Assembly: GCA_902727905.1 (NCBI GenBank)
Contig: CACVAR010000214.1
Span: 1-5,350, forward strand
Direction: 5' to 3'
Source of the DNA: an uncultured Sulfurovum sp.
GTDB taxonomy: Bacteria > Campylobacterota > Campylobacteria > Campylobacterales > Sulfurovaceae
DNA: 5,350 bases
In this document: positions 1 through 5,350 of the stretch, piece by piece
Layout of the letters: the number at the start of each line of letters is the position of its first letter
Numbering within the stretch: position 1 is the stretch's first letter
Position numbers and translations under genes: made by a program
The notes under the pieces: model-generated
The model's input: the letters and a program-made list of their open reading frames with translations, nothing else
Told to the model about the DNA's origin: nothing
Databases searched by the model: none

Positions 1-1136
1 ATGATATCTTTAGAATTCCATTTCATGAGTTCAAAAGCTTTGTGTGTAGAAAGTAGGGCAAGGGTAGAGTCTAATCCACCTGAGATACCTATGACAGCTT
101 TCTTTATGTGAGCATGTTGCATACGTTTTATGAGTGCATGAGCTTGGATGTTGACTATCTCATCACAGCGATGTTGCTTTTCTTGAAATACAGAAGGAAC
201 AAAGGGCATAGAGGGGATGAAACGTTTAAGCTTTTTGATTTTAACCGTCTCTTTTAGAGCTATGATTCTAAAAGGAGTCATTGTAGTGTCAGTATAGCTT
301 GACTCGTTTATACGTAGCCAGTTAAGTCTTTGTAAGTCTAAGTCAGCTGTTATAAGGTTTGAGTCAAGGTTGAAGCGTTCATTTTGCATGAGCATTGAGC
401 CATATTCTGCTATGAGTGCTTGACCACCAAATACAGTGTCTGTGGTAGACTCTCCTACACCAGATGAACTGTAAACATACGCTGACATACATCTTGCACT
501 TTGGGTTCGTACCAACTCTTCACGGTATTCTGCTTTACCTATAAGTTCATTACTGGCTGAAAGATTAAAGATAATGTTCGCACCGTTAGCAGCCATTTGG
601 TTACTTGGTGGTGTAATTGCCCAGAGGTCTTCACAAATTTCTACGCCAAATAAAATTTCGTCATGACCTTTAAAGAGTAGGTCAGTTCCAAAAGGAACCT
701 CTTGTTTAAAAAGATTAATACTTTCATTTTGAATATCTATGCCTGTGTTAAATTGGCGTTTGTCATAAAACTCTTTTTTATTGGGTAGGAAAGATTTTGG
801 AACGACACCTAATATCTCTCCACTTTGAAAAACAATAGCTGTGTTATAAAGTCGGTTATTATGTAGTAGGGCAAAACCTAAGATAGCAATGGTGGGAATA
901 TCTTTAGAAGCTGCTAGAAGTGACTCTAAAGTGTCATATTGTTTTTGGATAAGTGTTTGATTTAAAAAAAGGTCAGAAGCTGTATACCCTGTTAAGGTAA
1001 GTTCTGGAAAAACGACAATGGCAACATCTTCTGTATATGCTTGACCTAGAAGTTTTAAAATCTCAACAGCATTTTCTTGGGGATTTGCAACAACAGTTTT
1101 GTTAACAGCTGAAGCAACTCGATGGAATCCATGCAT
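1..1136 (-). CDS. nadE: Glutamine-dependent NAD+ synthetase, N-terminal 378 residues (3' end beyond window)
   Basis: Catalyses the last step of NAD+ biosynthesis in the cytoplasm: ATP-dependent amidation of nicotinate adenine dinucleotide, using ammonia released from glutamine. My translation of the minus strand is open from ATG 1136 to the window edge with no stop or frameshift. Residues 1 to about 275 form a nitrilase-type glutaminase domain. Its catalytic triad is visible as Glu45 (VVFPE), Lys114 (VPKSFLPN) and Cys168 (GVEICED), with spacing close to the Mycobacterium tuberculosis enzyme (Glu52, Lys121, Cys176). The synthetase domain begins near residue 320, and the PP-loop ATP site SGGLDST is at 352-358. 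Family members are about 640-680 residues, so roughly 40% of the protein is missing only because the window ends. The start fits the family N-terminus (FxRVA...VANP) and has an AAGGATT ribosome site at 1141-1147. It lies 51 bp after the secreted-protein gene but has its own likely promoter. Confidence 0.96.
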   Translation of the reverse strand, partial: MHGFHRVASAVNKTVVANPQENAVEILKLLGQAYTEDVAIVVFPELTLTGYTASDLFLNQTLIQKQYDTLESLLAASKDIPTIAILGFALLHNNRLYNTAIVFQSGEILGVVPKSFLPNKKEFYDKRQFNTGIDIQNESINLFKQEVPFGTDLLFKGHDEILFGVEICEDLWAITPPSNQMAANGANIIFNLSASNELIGKAEYREELVRTQSARCMSAYVYSSSGVGESTTDTVFGGQALIAEYGSMLMQNERFNLDSNLITADLDLQRLNWLRINESSYTDTTMTPFRIIALKETVKIKKLKRFIPSMPFVPSVFQEKQHRCDEIVNIQAHALIKRMQHAHIKKAVIGISGGLDSTLALLSTHKAFELMKWNSKDI

Positions 1137-1163
1137 GAATAATCCTTAGATAATTTAAAGGAT

Positions 1164-1172
1164 ATTGTAACA
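1164..1172 (-). promoter_or_regulatory. Extended -10 promoter for nadE
   Basis: The minus strand reads TGTTACAAT, an extended -10 with one mismatch to TGnTATAAT. It would start transcription near 1157, giving a leader of about 20 nt that contains the AAGGATT ribosome site. No good -35 box is visible, as is usual for Campylobacterota sigma-70 promoters. Assignment is by position and motif only. Confidence 0.5.
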
Positions 1173-1187
1173 AAATATTAAAGTAGA

Positions 1188-1574
1188 CTAATTAATATAA
1201 AAAGTTTTATTTAGATATTTGATTTTTTTGGGAGAAAGAACTTTTATAGGGTTCCATAGTAGTTTAGTATATAGTTTACCTTTATTGATGGTGTATTTCC
1301 CATTTTTTGGAAATGCCTTCCCCCATGATTGTTTTTTTTTCAAGATGTTTAATAGATTTGATGACTTCAACTCAGAGCTTGTAAGCGAATCAGTTTTGTT
1401 GGTAAAAAGGTGATAGTATTTACCATTTTTACTTAAAAGAAAGAAGTGATAAGAGTCACCAATTCTACTGCTTCTATAAACTTTATCATATAATGGTTTA
1501 ATACCATCTAGGCTATCAGCATTTAGCGTAACAGTCGAGAGCAATATAATTAGACTTAATAATAGATTTTTCAT
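1188..1574 (-). CDS. Small secreted basic protein of unknown function
   Basis: I do not recognise this 128-residue protein. Residues 1-19 are a clear Sec signal peptide: a Lys at position 2, a hydrophobic run (LLLSLIILLS), and a likely signal peptidase I site after LNA at residue 19. The mature part of about 109 residues is strongly basic (20 Lys and 2 Arg against 6 acidic residues), rich in Tyr, and has no cysteine, so it is neither a lipoprotein nor a disulfide protein. The short motif KNGKY occurs twice, at 49-53 and 90-94, each followed by aromatic or beta-prone sequence, suggesting two related beta hairpins. It probably acts in the periplasm or outside the cell. There is no Shine-Dalgarno before the ATG, yet a perfect extended -10 lies 6 bp upstream, so the mRNA may be leaderless. 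The signal peptide makes the chosen start convincing. A run of nine A covers codons 79-81. nadE follows after 51 bp, with no evident functional link. Confidence 0.8.
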   Translation of the reverse strand: MKNLLLSLIILLSTVTLNADSLDGIKPLYDKVYRSSRIGDSYHFFLLSKNGKYYHLFTNKTDSLTSSELKSSNLLNILKKKQSWGKAFPKNGKYTINKGKLYTKLLWNPIKVLSPKKIKYLNKTFYIN

Positions 1575-1580
1575 ACGTCA

Positions 1581-1589
1581 ATTATAACA
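1581..1589 (-). promoter_or_regulatory. Perfect extended -10 promoter abutting the secreted-protein ATG
   Basis: The minus strand reads TGTTATAAT, an exact match to the extended -10 consensus. Its last base is separated from the ATG at 1574 by only TGACGT. The usual 6-7 nt from -10 to the transcription start would place +1 on, or within a base of, the A of the start codon. The -35 position (about 1604-1609) holds CTAATG, a poor match. Confidence 0.6.
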
Positions 1590-1606
1590 AATATTGATGA
1601 TTACAT

Positions 1607-1667
1607 TAGCCTAAATTTAAAATAATAATAAAATTAAATGATTAAGCTGTTTTTTATAGTTAGGCTA
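1607..1667. repeat. 8-bp inverted repeat upstream of the secreted-protein gene
   Basis: TAGCCTAA at 1607-1614 is matched by its exact reverse complement TTAGGCTA at 1660-1667, 45 bp away. The proximal copy covers the -35 region of the secreted-protein promoter. The pair could be a repressor or activator site, or a chance match in AT-rich DNA. The GC core (GCC/GGC) stands out in this very AT-rich gap, but 8 bp is short. Confidence 0.25.
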
Positions 1668-1682
1668 TATTATTACTTAAAT

Positions 1683-1721
1683 TCTCTGCATATGTAAAAA
1701 AACAATTAAAAACATAAGAGA
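1683..1721. other. Imperfect AT-rich hairpin in the intergenic gap
   Basis: TCTCT (1683-1687) and TATGT (1691-1695) can pair with AGAGA (1717-1721) and ACATA (1712-1716). This gives a 10-bp stem with a 3-nt bulge (GCA) and a 16-nt loop. It lies downstream of the signalling gene and upstream of the secreted-protein promoter. I see no U-tract or known motif, and it may have no function. Confidence 0.15.
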
Positions 1722-1749
1722 TTAAAAAGGTCATTTTAAGTCACTTTTT

Positions 1750-1773
1750 AAAAAGGTATTTCTACCTATTTTT
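1750..1773. terminator. Rho-independent terminator after the c-di-GMP protein gene
   Basis: On the minus strand the stem AGGTA/TACCT (1767-1763 with 1758-1754) encloses a GAAA tetraloop and is followed by a short T run (to 1750). It is flanked by A and T runs that can extend the pairing past one unpaired base. It lies about 40 nt after the stop codon at 1813. The stem is short, so termination may be partial. The plus strand also reads hairpin then TATTTTTAT, so it could act in both directions, but no plus-strand gene leads into it. Confidence 0.55.
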
Positions 1774-1812
1774 ATAAGTAACTGTTGCTTTAAATACTTG
1801 TATATAGTACTT

Positions 1813-4620
1813 TTATCTTACAGTTGGTGTGGGTTCACTAAAATAATACCCTTGAGAGTAATCAGCACCCAGTTCCTTAACAATTTGATAAACTTCTTCA
1901 TTATGTACGTATTCGGCAATGGTCTTTCTACCCAGCTTTTTAGAAAAAGAGATTATGGCTTCTGTAATAATAGCTGTATTTTTATCATTATTAATATTTT
2001 TGATGAGGCTCCCATCTATTTTAATATAATCTGCGTTTATGTTGATAATATGCTCAAAGTTTGCATAACCAGAACCAAAGTCATCAATAGCAATTTTAGA
2101 ACCATGTTTTTTTATCTCTTTAATAAAGTTGTTAATAATCCTATAGTCACTTACTTCTTCTGATTCTGTAATTTCAAAAATGATGTTATGAGAGTTTGGA
2201 TAATTCTCTAGTTTGTTATAAATAAAGTCAGTAATCTCTTCAGAAAGAATGTCATCAATACTAAGGTTAATTGAAAACTCTACATCATTTATGTTTTCAA
2301 ATGTCTTAAGTGCTTTTTCAACAACAATCTTAGTGATGCTCGGATAAAGTTTTGCTTTTTGTGCTATTTCTAAAAGGGTAAAGGTTGAAACAGTTAGACC
2401 TTCATGGTCTAGCATTCTTACTAAGGTTTCATATTTCACAATTTTCTCTGTTTTGTTGTCAATAATTCCTTGGTAGTAAGTGGTAATACGATCTTCATCA
2501 ATGGCTTCTTTAATTTTTTTGATCCACTCTATGTTTTGAGCATAGTCTTCATTTTTACGCATGGTATGATCAAAGATTAAAAACTTTTTTTGTCGTTCTT
2601 TGGCTTTCTTACGGGCTATGTTTGCATATAAAATAAGGTTCTGGTAGTTGTCATGTGCATAGTAAGTTGCTACACCACCAGTCACAGAGATACTTATACG
2701 GTTTTGATTTTCAAGATGAATGGTTGAAATATTCTGTTCTATATTGACAAAGAGGTTTCCAAAGAATGTTTGAAAGTTTTTGTTTGAAAGTTGATCTTCT
2801 TGAAAAAGAAGAATAAATTGATCACCTTGGAACCTATAGAGTCTAAACTCTTCAAAGTTTTTAAATTTTTTAAGGGTGTCAGCCAATTTAACAATAACAG
2901 AGTCCCCTATGTCAGAACCATAAAAGTCATTGAAGCCTGAAAAGTTATCAATGTTTAAATAGAAAAGTATAGGCTTAACAGCAGTTCTTAGGTCAAATAA
3001 AAGTTGGTTTCTATTGTAAAGACCAGTAAGTAAGTCCGTACGTTGCTTTTTAATTTCTTCTTTACTTTTTTCCAGTTCCGTAATGTCATGTCTCACAGCC
3101 ACGTACTCTAAAATGTTGTTATTAGCATCCAAGATAGGTAGTATGGTTGCATTAACAATGTACGCATCCCCATTTTTATGTTTATTTTTTAAAATACCTT
3201 TCCAAATCTTTTTAGCTTGTATGGTTTCCCACATGTTTTCAAAAATGTCTACGGAGCTGTCTTCATGGCGTATGATATTGTGTGAACGTCCTATAAGCTC
3301 TTTCTCTGTGTATCCAGAGACATCACAGAACATTTTGTTAACATAAGTGATAATACCTTTTAAATCTGTTTTAGAGACAATGCTTGAAGTGTCTATGGCT
3401 GTTTTATATCCATCTAAAAACGCAATATTTTCAGAGAGTTTTTCGCTCATGGTGTTAAAAGCTAAAAGCGCATCCCCAATTTCATCTGGTTTATCAACTT
3501 TGAGTTTTATGTTGGTATTACCTGCTGAAATCATTTCAGATGCAGTTTGTAGTTTCTTTAAGTTTCCTGTAATTGATTGATAAAAAGCAATAAAAACATA
3601 CAGTGCAACAAGTACAATGAGTAAAAACAAAATGAGTAAAGACCAAAGCTCACTCTTAGATTTCTGTATCAGTTCATGAATAGCATCTTTATAAGTGTAG
3701 TTAAACATCGAATAGAGTACTTCTTGTGATTCAACGGAAGAATTTATTTTCTCTAAAAAGAATTGACCATTTAATTGTTCTTCTATCTCATGCATAATTG
3801 CAGGGTCAATAATTTCTAATAGTTGGTCTATTTTGTAAGTTACAGCTGTTATTTGTTCTTCTAATCCATGATAGTTTGTTAGTTCTGAGATTAAGTAGTT
3901 CTTTTTTAAATAAATTTGTAAACTACTGAGGTCAGTTGAGATTGAGTATAAAGCAAGCTTTTGTGCTTTAAGTTGTTCACTTGTGTTTATGGTGCTAAAA
4001 GAGGTGTCGCTTAATTGTCGCGTGAAGTTGTTTAAGTGTGGCAATTTTTCTTGGAGCATAACAGCTAAGTAGTTAATTCTTCTGTCTTTGTTTGAGGCAA
4101 ATTGACTGTATTTAGAAATTTCTTTTATGGTGTTTAAAAGTCTTTCAATAATTTCTCCATGCTTTTGAAAGACCGAATCTGCAGAAGTAATTCTGTCAAA
4201 CTTTTCTTGTTTAATCATTTTGTAGGAAGCAATGGCTTTAGCAAAGTTCTGGTTTGAGCTTAGTATTTTAAAGTTTTTCTCATCAAACTCTCTAATACTA
4301 ATTCTTTGATGTTTGAATTTAAATTCATTATCCTGTAGTTCTTCTAATATTTCACTGTTTTGATTGTTCTCTAAGTGTTCTAAAGAAAGTGTACGGTGAA
4401 CTTGTACAGTTTTTATAAAAGCATTAAGTGCTTCAATGTAACGTAGTCCTGTTAATTGTTTATTGTATCTTTTGTTTTTTTCAATGTATTCTGTAAATAT
4501 GGTTCTTGAAGGGAGTAAAAGTAAAACAAAAAGTAAGAGAATAGAGGTAATAATCTTGGTTTTAAAGGAGAGCTTACTCATGGTATAAAGTGCTGGTTGT
4601 AAAAGTGTTTGAAATAGCAT
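1813..4620 (-). CDS. Membrane PAS-GGDEF-EAL protein, predicted c-di-GMP phosphodiesterase with degenerate GGDEF
   Basis: A 935-residue inner-membrane sensor predicted to break down cyclic di-GMP. Order: TM1 about 22-41; a mostly helical periplasmic region about 42-324; TM2 about 325-347; HAMP about 348-400; PAS about 402-516 with an Aer-like signature (HNIIRHED at 447-454, MW at 463-464, IWKG at 472-475); GGDEF domain about 529-685; EAL domain about 700-930. The GGDEF signature is QGDQF (598-602). The first metal-binding Asp is Asn556, while the guanine-contacting Asn564 and Asp573 are kept, and there is no RxxD inhibitory site, so cyclase activity is unlikely. The EAL motif is ETL (731-733). 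Residues equivalent to the RocR catalytic set are all present: Glu731, Asn785, Glu816, Asp846, Asp847, Lys867, Glu903 and Gln923. The start at 4620 is supported by a strong AAGGAGAA site 7-8 nt upstream; the internal Met14 has none. It is probably monocistronic, with its own promoter and terminator. Targets are unknown. Confidence 0.93.
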   Translation of the reverse strand: MLFQTLLQPALYTMSKLSFKTKIITSILLLFVLLLLPSRTIFTEYIEKNKRYNKQLTGLRYIEALNAFIKTVQVHRTLSLEHLENNQNSEILEELQDNEFKFKHQRISIREFDEKNFKILSSNQNFAKAIASYKMIKQEKFDRITSADSVFQKHGEIIERLLNTIKEISKYSQFASNKDRRINYLAVMLQEKLPHLNNFTRQLSDTSFSTINTSEQLKAQKLALYSISTDLSSLQIYLKKNYLISELTNYHGLEEQITAVTYKIDQLLEIIDPAIMHEIEEQLNGQFFLEKINSSVESQEVLYSMFNYTYKDAIHELIQKSKSELWSLLILFLLIVLVALYVFIAFYQSITGNLKKLQTASEMISAGNTNIKLKVDKPDEIGDALLAFNTMSEKLSENIAFLDGYKTAIDTSSIVSKTDLKGIITYVNKMFCDVSGYTEKELIGRSHNIIRHEDSSVDIFENMWETIQAKKIWKGILKNKHKNGDAYIVNATILPILDANNNILEYVAVRHDITELEKSKEEIKKQRTDLLTGLYNRNQLLFDLRTAVKPILFYLNIDNFSGFNDFYGSDIGDSVIVKLADTLKKFKNFEEFRLYRFQGDQFILLFQEDQLSNKNFQTFFGNLFVNIEQNISTIHLENQNRISISVTGGVATYYAHDNYQNLILYANIARKKAKERQKKFLIFDHTMRKNEDYAQNIEWIKKIKEAIDEDRITTYYQGIIDNKTEKIVKYETLVRMLDHEGLTVSTFTLLEIAQKAKLYPSITKIVVEKALKTFENINDVEFSINLSIDDILSEEITDFIYNKLENYPNSHNIIFEITESEEVSDYRIINNFIKEIKKHGSKIAIDDFGSGYANFEHIININADYIKIDGSLIKNINNDKNTAIITEAIISFSKKLGRKTIAEYVHNEEVYQIVKELGADYSQGYYFSEPTPTVR

Positions 4621-4627
4621 GAGAGTT

Positions 4628-4635
4628 CTCCTTTG
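4628..4635 (-). promoter_or_regulatory. Strong Shine-Dalgarno fixing the start of the signalling gene
   Basis: The minus strand reads AAAGGAGAACTCTC directly before ATG 4620, an almost ideal ribosome site with 7-8 nt spacing. It decides in favour of Met1 over the internal Met14, which lacks a ribosome site and would remove 13 residues before the first membrane segment. Confidence 0.8.
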
Positions 4636-4647
4636 ATTTAGAAGAAT

Positions 4648-4656
4648 AGTATAGCA
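4648..4656 (-). promoter_or_regulatory. Extended -10 promoter for the PAS-GGDEF-EAL gene
   Basis: The minus strand reads TGCTATACT, one mismatch from TGnTATAAT. It predicts a start near 4641 and a leader of about 21 nt that includes the strong ribosome site. Upstream sequence is T-rich without a clear -35 box. The leader is too short for a c-di-GMP riboswitch. Confidence 0.55.
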
Positions 4657-4720
4657 TAGAAAATAATAAAAATTAATATTAATTTTAAATTAAATCCAAT
4701 AATAACGCGAAAAATGTGAA

Positions 4721-4761
4721 TTTGAAGCTCACTTTATTAAAAATAACAAGTAAGCTTCAAA
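4721..4761 (-). terminator. Hairpin terminator after the cyclophilin gene
   Basis: A 14-bp inverted repeat (4721-4734 with 4748-4761) with a 13-nt loop begins 5 nt after the cyclophilin stop. The single imperfect position is C-A if read from the plus strand but a G-U wobble in the minus-strand RNA, so the structure is fully paired only in the cyclophilin transcript. The U-tract is weak: the bases after the stem read TTCACATTTTT. It may therefore terminate inefficiently or mainly protect the mRNA 3' end. Confidence 0.6.
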
Positions 4762-4766
4762 ATTAA

Positions 4767-5276
4767 TTATCTATTTGCTACAACTTCAACAGAAATAATG
4801 TCATCCTCACCTCTAATGCTGTCAAGTACTGAAAAACTCTCTGCATCGTCAAGTTCAATAGCACCATATACGGTGTGAACACCGTCTAAGTGTGGTGTTG
4901 GAACAAAAGTAATGAAGAACTGGCTTCCACCTGTGTTTGGTCCAGCGTGTGCCATAGAAAGAGTTCCTCTTCTGTGTGGTTGTAAGCTTGTGTCTGTTTC
5001 ACAGTCAATTGACCAATCCGGTCCACCAGTCCCAGGCATACCACCAGCACCTTCAGCAGTGTTTGGACAACCACCTTGCGCCATAAATCCGTCGATTACT
5101 CTGTGAAATTTAAGACCATTGTAAAAACCTGTTTCAGCTAAGTGTGCAAGGTTTGCTACGGTGTTTGGTGCATCTGCTGTAAATAGTTTAATCCAAATTG
5201 TTCCCTTTGAAGTGTTAAACTTTGCGTAGTTGTAAGTGTCTAAAACATCTTGTGCTATATCATATCTTTTTGACAT
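4767..5276 (-). CDS. Cyclophilin-type peptidyl-prolyl cis-trans isomerase, cytoplasmic
   Basis: Catalyses cis-trans isomerisation of Xaa-Pro bonds to assist protein folding. The 169-residue protein has the full cyclophilin core: FHRVIDGFMAQGG at 57-69 and GTLSMAHAGPNTGGSQFF at 104-121. Residues equivalent to human CypA are Arg59 (R55), Phe64 (F60), Gln67 (Q63), Phe121 (F113) and His134 (H126). The position of CypA Trp121, which contacts cyclosporin, is His129, as in human Cyp40; CypA Asn102 is His110. There is no signal peptide, so it should be cytoplasmic like E. coli PpiB. Relative to PpiB it has about 17 extra N-terminal residues (to about residue 17) before the first strand. The start at 5276 is supported by AAGGAT at 5281-5286. 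It has its own promoter, a hairpin right after the stop, and a divergent gene 63 bp upstream. Confidence 0.96.
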   Translation of the reverse strand: MSKRYDIAQDVLDTYNYAKFNTSKGTIWIKLFTADAPNTVANLAHLAETGFYNGLKFHRVIDGFMAQGGCPNTAEGAGGMPGTGGPDWSIDCETDTSLQPHRRGTLSMAHAGPNTGGSQFFITFVPTPHLDGVHTVYGAIELDDAESFSVLDSIRGEDDIISVEVVANR

Positions 5277-5300
5277 GTTAATCCTTATTTTTTATAATTT

Positions 5301-5309
5301 TGCTAGAAT
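5301..5309 (+). promoter_or_regulatory. Extended -10 promoter for the divergent plus-strand gene
   Basis: TGCTAGAAT is an extended -10 with one mismatch. It predicts a start near 5316 and a leader of about 24 nt carrying AAGGGG at 5326-5331. A plain TATAAT at 5293-5298 is an alternative but lacks the TG extension. Confidence 0.45.
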
Positions 5310-5316
5310 TATATCA
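5308..5316 (-). promoter_or_regulatory. Perfect extended -10 promoter for the cyclophilin gene
   Basis: The minus strand reads TGATATAAT, an exact TGnTATAAT match. It predicts a start near 5301 and a leader of about 25 nt containing the AAGGAT ribosome site. Its -10 hexamer shares bases 5308-5309 with the opposing plus-strand -10. Confidence 0.65.
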
Positions 5317-5339
5317 AAACTTATTAAGGGGTATATTAT

Positions 5340-5350
5340 ATGGAATTATG
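5340..5350 (+). CDS. Start of a divergent gene (first three codons only)
   Basis: ATG at 5340 is followed by GAA, TTA and two bases of a fourth codon (Met-Glu-Leu) before the window ends. The start is suggested by an AAGGGG ribosome site at 5326-5331, 8 nt upstream, and an extended -10 promoter at 5301-5309. The product cannot be inferred from three residues. Confidence 0.5.

Noticed and set aside
1..1136. Possibility that nadE is a frameshifted pseudogene
   Set aside because: Hand translation is uninterrupted to the window edge and preserves the catalytic triad and PP-loop in order; truncation is due only to the window boundary.
1798..2163. Plus-strand open frame of about 120 codons opposite the EAL domain
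   Set aside because: It lies antisense within a well-supported gene, has no ribosome site, and its translation is low-complexity Ile/Phe/Asn typical of a shadow frame.
3083..3580. Two abutting plus-strand open frames opposite the PAS/HAMP region
   Set aside because: Both are antisense to conserved domain sequence and show no recognisable protein features.
4579..4581. Alternative start of the signalling protein at Met14
   Set aside because: No Shine-Dalgarno precedes it, while Met1 has an almost ideal AAGGAGAA site at the right spacing.
4621..4766. c-di-GMP riboswitch upstream of the signalling gene
   Set aside because: The predicted leader is only about 21 nt, and the rest of the gap is explained by the cyclophilin terminator and AT-rich promoter DNA.
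4886..5106. Short open frames on both strands inside the cyclophilin gene
   Set aside because: They overlap the cyclophilin active-site region in other frames, and no family similarity is visible.
1..5350. CRISPR arrays, insertion sequences, tRNA or rRNA genes
   Set aside because: No regularly spaced repeats, transposase sequence, terminal inverted repeats around a gene, or tRNA-like cloverleaf with conserved T-arm bases were seen on either strand.

Overview
The window looks like a low-GC chromosomal segment from a Campylobacterota bacterium (a free-living relative of Sulfurimonas, Sulfurovum or Arcobacter is my best guess). The reasons are the AT-rich intergenic DNA, the style of the multidomain PAS-GGDEF-EAL protein, and a consistent promoter form: extended -10 boxes of type TGnTATAAT with no clear -35 box. 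The genus assignment is inference. No mobile elements, tRNA, rRNA or CRISPR arrays were seen.

Layout: four genes lie head to tail on the minus strand, and a fifth diverges at the right edge. Reading in the direction of minus-strand transcription (right to left): a cytoplasmic cyclophilin-type peptidyl-prolyl isomerase (5276-4767) ends in a hairpin. It is followed by a 935-residue membrane-bound c-di-GMP signalling protein (4620-1813) with a periplasmic helical sensor, HAMP, PAS, degenerate GGDEF and intact EAL domains. A 238-bp AT-rich gap follows, containing a likely terminator. Next come a small secreted basic protein of unknown function (1574-1188) and the first 378 codons of glutamine-dependent NAD+ synthetase (1136-1), cut by the window edge. 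On the plus strand only the first 11 bases of a divergent gene (5340-5350) are present.

Each minus-strand gene has its own plausible promoter, so this looks like a row of separately transcribed genes rather than one functional operon. The secreted protein and nadE may share read-through, because no terminator is visible in the 51 bp between them.

The most notable points are: (1) the GGDEF domain has lost catalytic and metal-binding residues but keeps the guanine-recognition residues, next to a complete EAL active site, which suggests a GTP-tuned c-di-GMP phosphodiesterase; (2) its PAS domain resembles the FAD-binding PAS of Aer; (3) the secreted-protein gene has a perfect extended -10 only 6 bp before its ATG and no Shine-Dalgarno, predicting a leaderless mRNA; (4) the two rightmost genes diverge from overlapping, nearly symmetric -10 elements. 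I did not find a clearly new multi-gene system.
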